A DNA stretch of 12,915 nt from Nanobdellati archaeon (GTDB lineage: Archaea; EX4484-52; JAADEF01): assembly GCA_015520895.1 (NCBI GenBank), contig WAPH01000008.1, positions 1-12,915 of the forward strand, in the 5' to 3' direction. Positions 12,595 through 12,915 of the stretch are shown one piece after another. The stretch's first letter is position 1. Each line of letters starts with the position of its first letter. The translations under genes were made by a program, and so were the position numbers. A model generated the notes under the pieces. That model worked only from the letters and a program-made list of their open reading frames with translations, was not told the origin of the DNA and did not search any database.

Positions 12595-12915
12595 TTAAAA
12601 AATATCGCTGATAGGCGTGTATTTATGCTTCCTATAAATTCTTTTATATTTATTGTTTCCTTTAGTAGTTGATAATTTTATTTCTGATTTATAAAGCGTT
12701 ATCACATAAATATATTCTTGTTCTTCTTTAATTACATTGAACATTGAACCTCTTTCAATTTTGATATTTCCTATATATAAATTATCATTCAAATAGAAAA
12801 AGCATTTTTCTTCATAATTTAAAGGGATGAGACTAAAAGAAGTTTTATTACTTTCTCTCACATGTTCTATATATTTCCCATTCCCTACAATCTGAATACG
12901 TTTATCCTTTAATGC
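12595..12915 (-). CDS. Hypothetical protein, 3' part of a gene that enters from the window edge
   Basis: The frame is open from the edge (it begins ALKDKRIQIVGNGKYIEH) through 106 codons to TAA at 12595-12597. A GTG at 12861 would give 88 aa, but it has no ribosome binding site and the frame upstream is equally protein-like, so the gene very probably starts outside the window. The visible part is beta-rich and polar (NGKYIE, DNLYIGNIKIERGS, YIYVITLYKSEIKLS), with one cysteine and no membrane helix or signal. I recognise no family. It ends just after a T6 run, and the next in-frame material is in the +1 frame (12417-12590), so the visible stop may be premature. Confidence 0.65.
   Translation of the reverse strand, partial: ALKDKRIQIVGNGKYIEHVRESNKTSFSLIPLNYEEKCFFYLNDNLYIGNIKIERGSMFNVIKEEQEYIYVITLYKSEIKLSTTKGNNKYKRIYRKHKYTPISDIF

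Noticed and set aside
12859..12861. GTG as the start of the right-edge gene
   Set aside because: No ribosome binding site, and the frame stays open and protein-like to the window edge, so the true start is probably outside.
1..12915. CRISPR array, insertion sequence, integrase or attachment site
   Set aside because: No regularly spaced repeats, no transposase or recombinase motifs, and no duplicated tRNA 3' end next to the tRNA gene were seen.

Overview
The window comes from an AT-rich archaeal genome. The evidence is an archaeal-type initiator tRNA-Met, a cluster of archaeal/eukaryotic-type information-processing genes (NMD3, aIF1A, RNase P Rnp4, archaeosine synthase), a class III (archaeal pilin-like) signal peptide, TATA boxes 25-30 bp before several start codons, and Shine-Dalgarno sites matching the archaeal 16S tail (GAGGTGAT, GGAGGTG). 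The compact layout, small domain sets and surface-protein style would fit a DPANN or other uncultivated euryarchaeal lineage, but that placement is inference.

Layout. Positions 1-1600 (+): the 3' part of a Cys-rich protein of unknown family, overlapping a small pilin-like protein. Positions 1592-1625: a perfect 17-bp tandem duplication carries the stop codons of two convergent genes. Positions 1619-2947 (-) and 3011-3430 (+): an unrecognised 442-aa protein and a small membrane protein, divergent around one near-symmetric TATA box. Positions 3440-8386 (-): a large secreted protein of tandem Ig-like domains anchored by one C-terminal membrane helix, followed by an ABC-2 type exporter (ATPase plus two permeases). 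Position 8521-8595 (+): initiator tRNA-Met. Positions 8643-9707 (+): a GH114/TM1410-like lipoprotein. Positions 9679-12306 (-): the operon NMD3 - aIF1A - Rnp4 - radical SAM/DUF5591 fusion. Positions 12417-12915 (-): a gene running in from the window edge and a 57-aa ORF 4 nt behind it in a shifted frame, possibly one gene split by an indel in a T6 run.

How the genes work together. The 12306-9679 operon joins ribosome subunit maturation (NMD3), initiation (aIF1A), tRNA 5' processing (Rnp4) and tRNA G15 modification. The modification protein looks like a single-chain archaeosine synthase: a RaSEA-like radical SAM half and an ArcS-like DUF5591 half, normally separate proteins. The tRNA in this window keeps the G15 and C48 that archaeosine would stabilise. 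The 8386-3440 block combines a surface protein with an exporter. The left edge adds another extracytoplasmic module related to archaeal pili. There is no CRISPR array, insertion sequence, integrase or clear mobile element.

Best candidates for something new are the ArcS-RaSEA-type fusion, the Ig-repeat protein with strictly periodic cysteines beside an ABC-2 exporter, the Cys-rich/pilin-like pair, and the possible frameshift at 12597.
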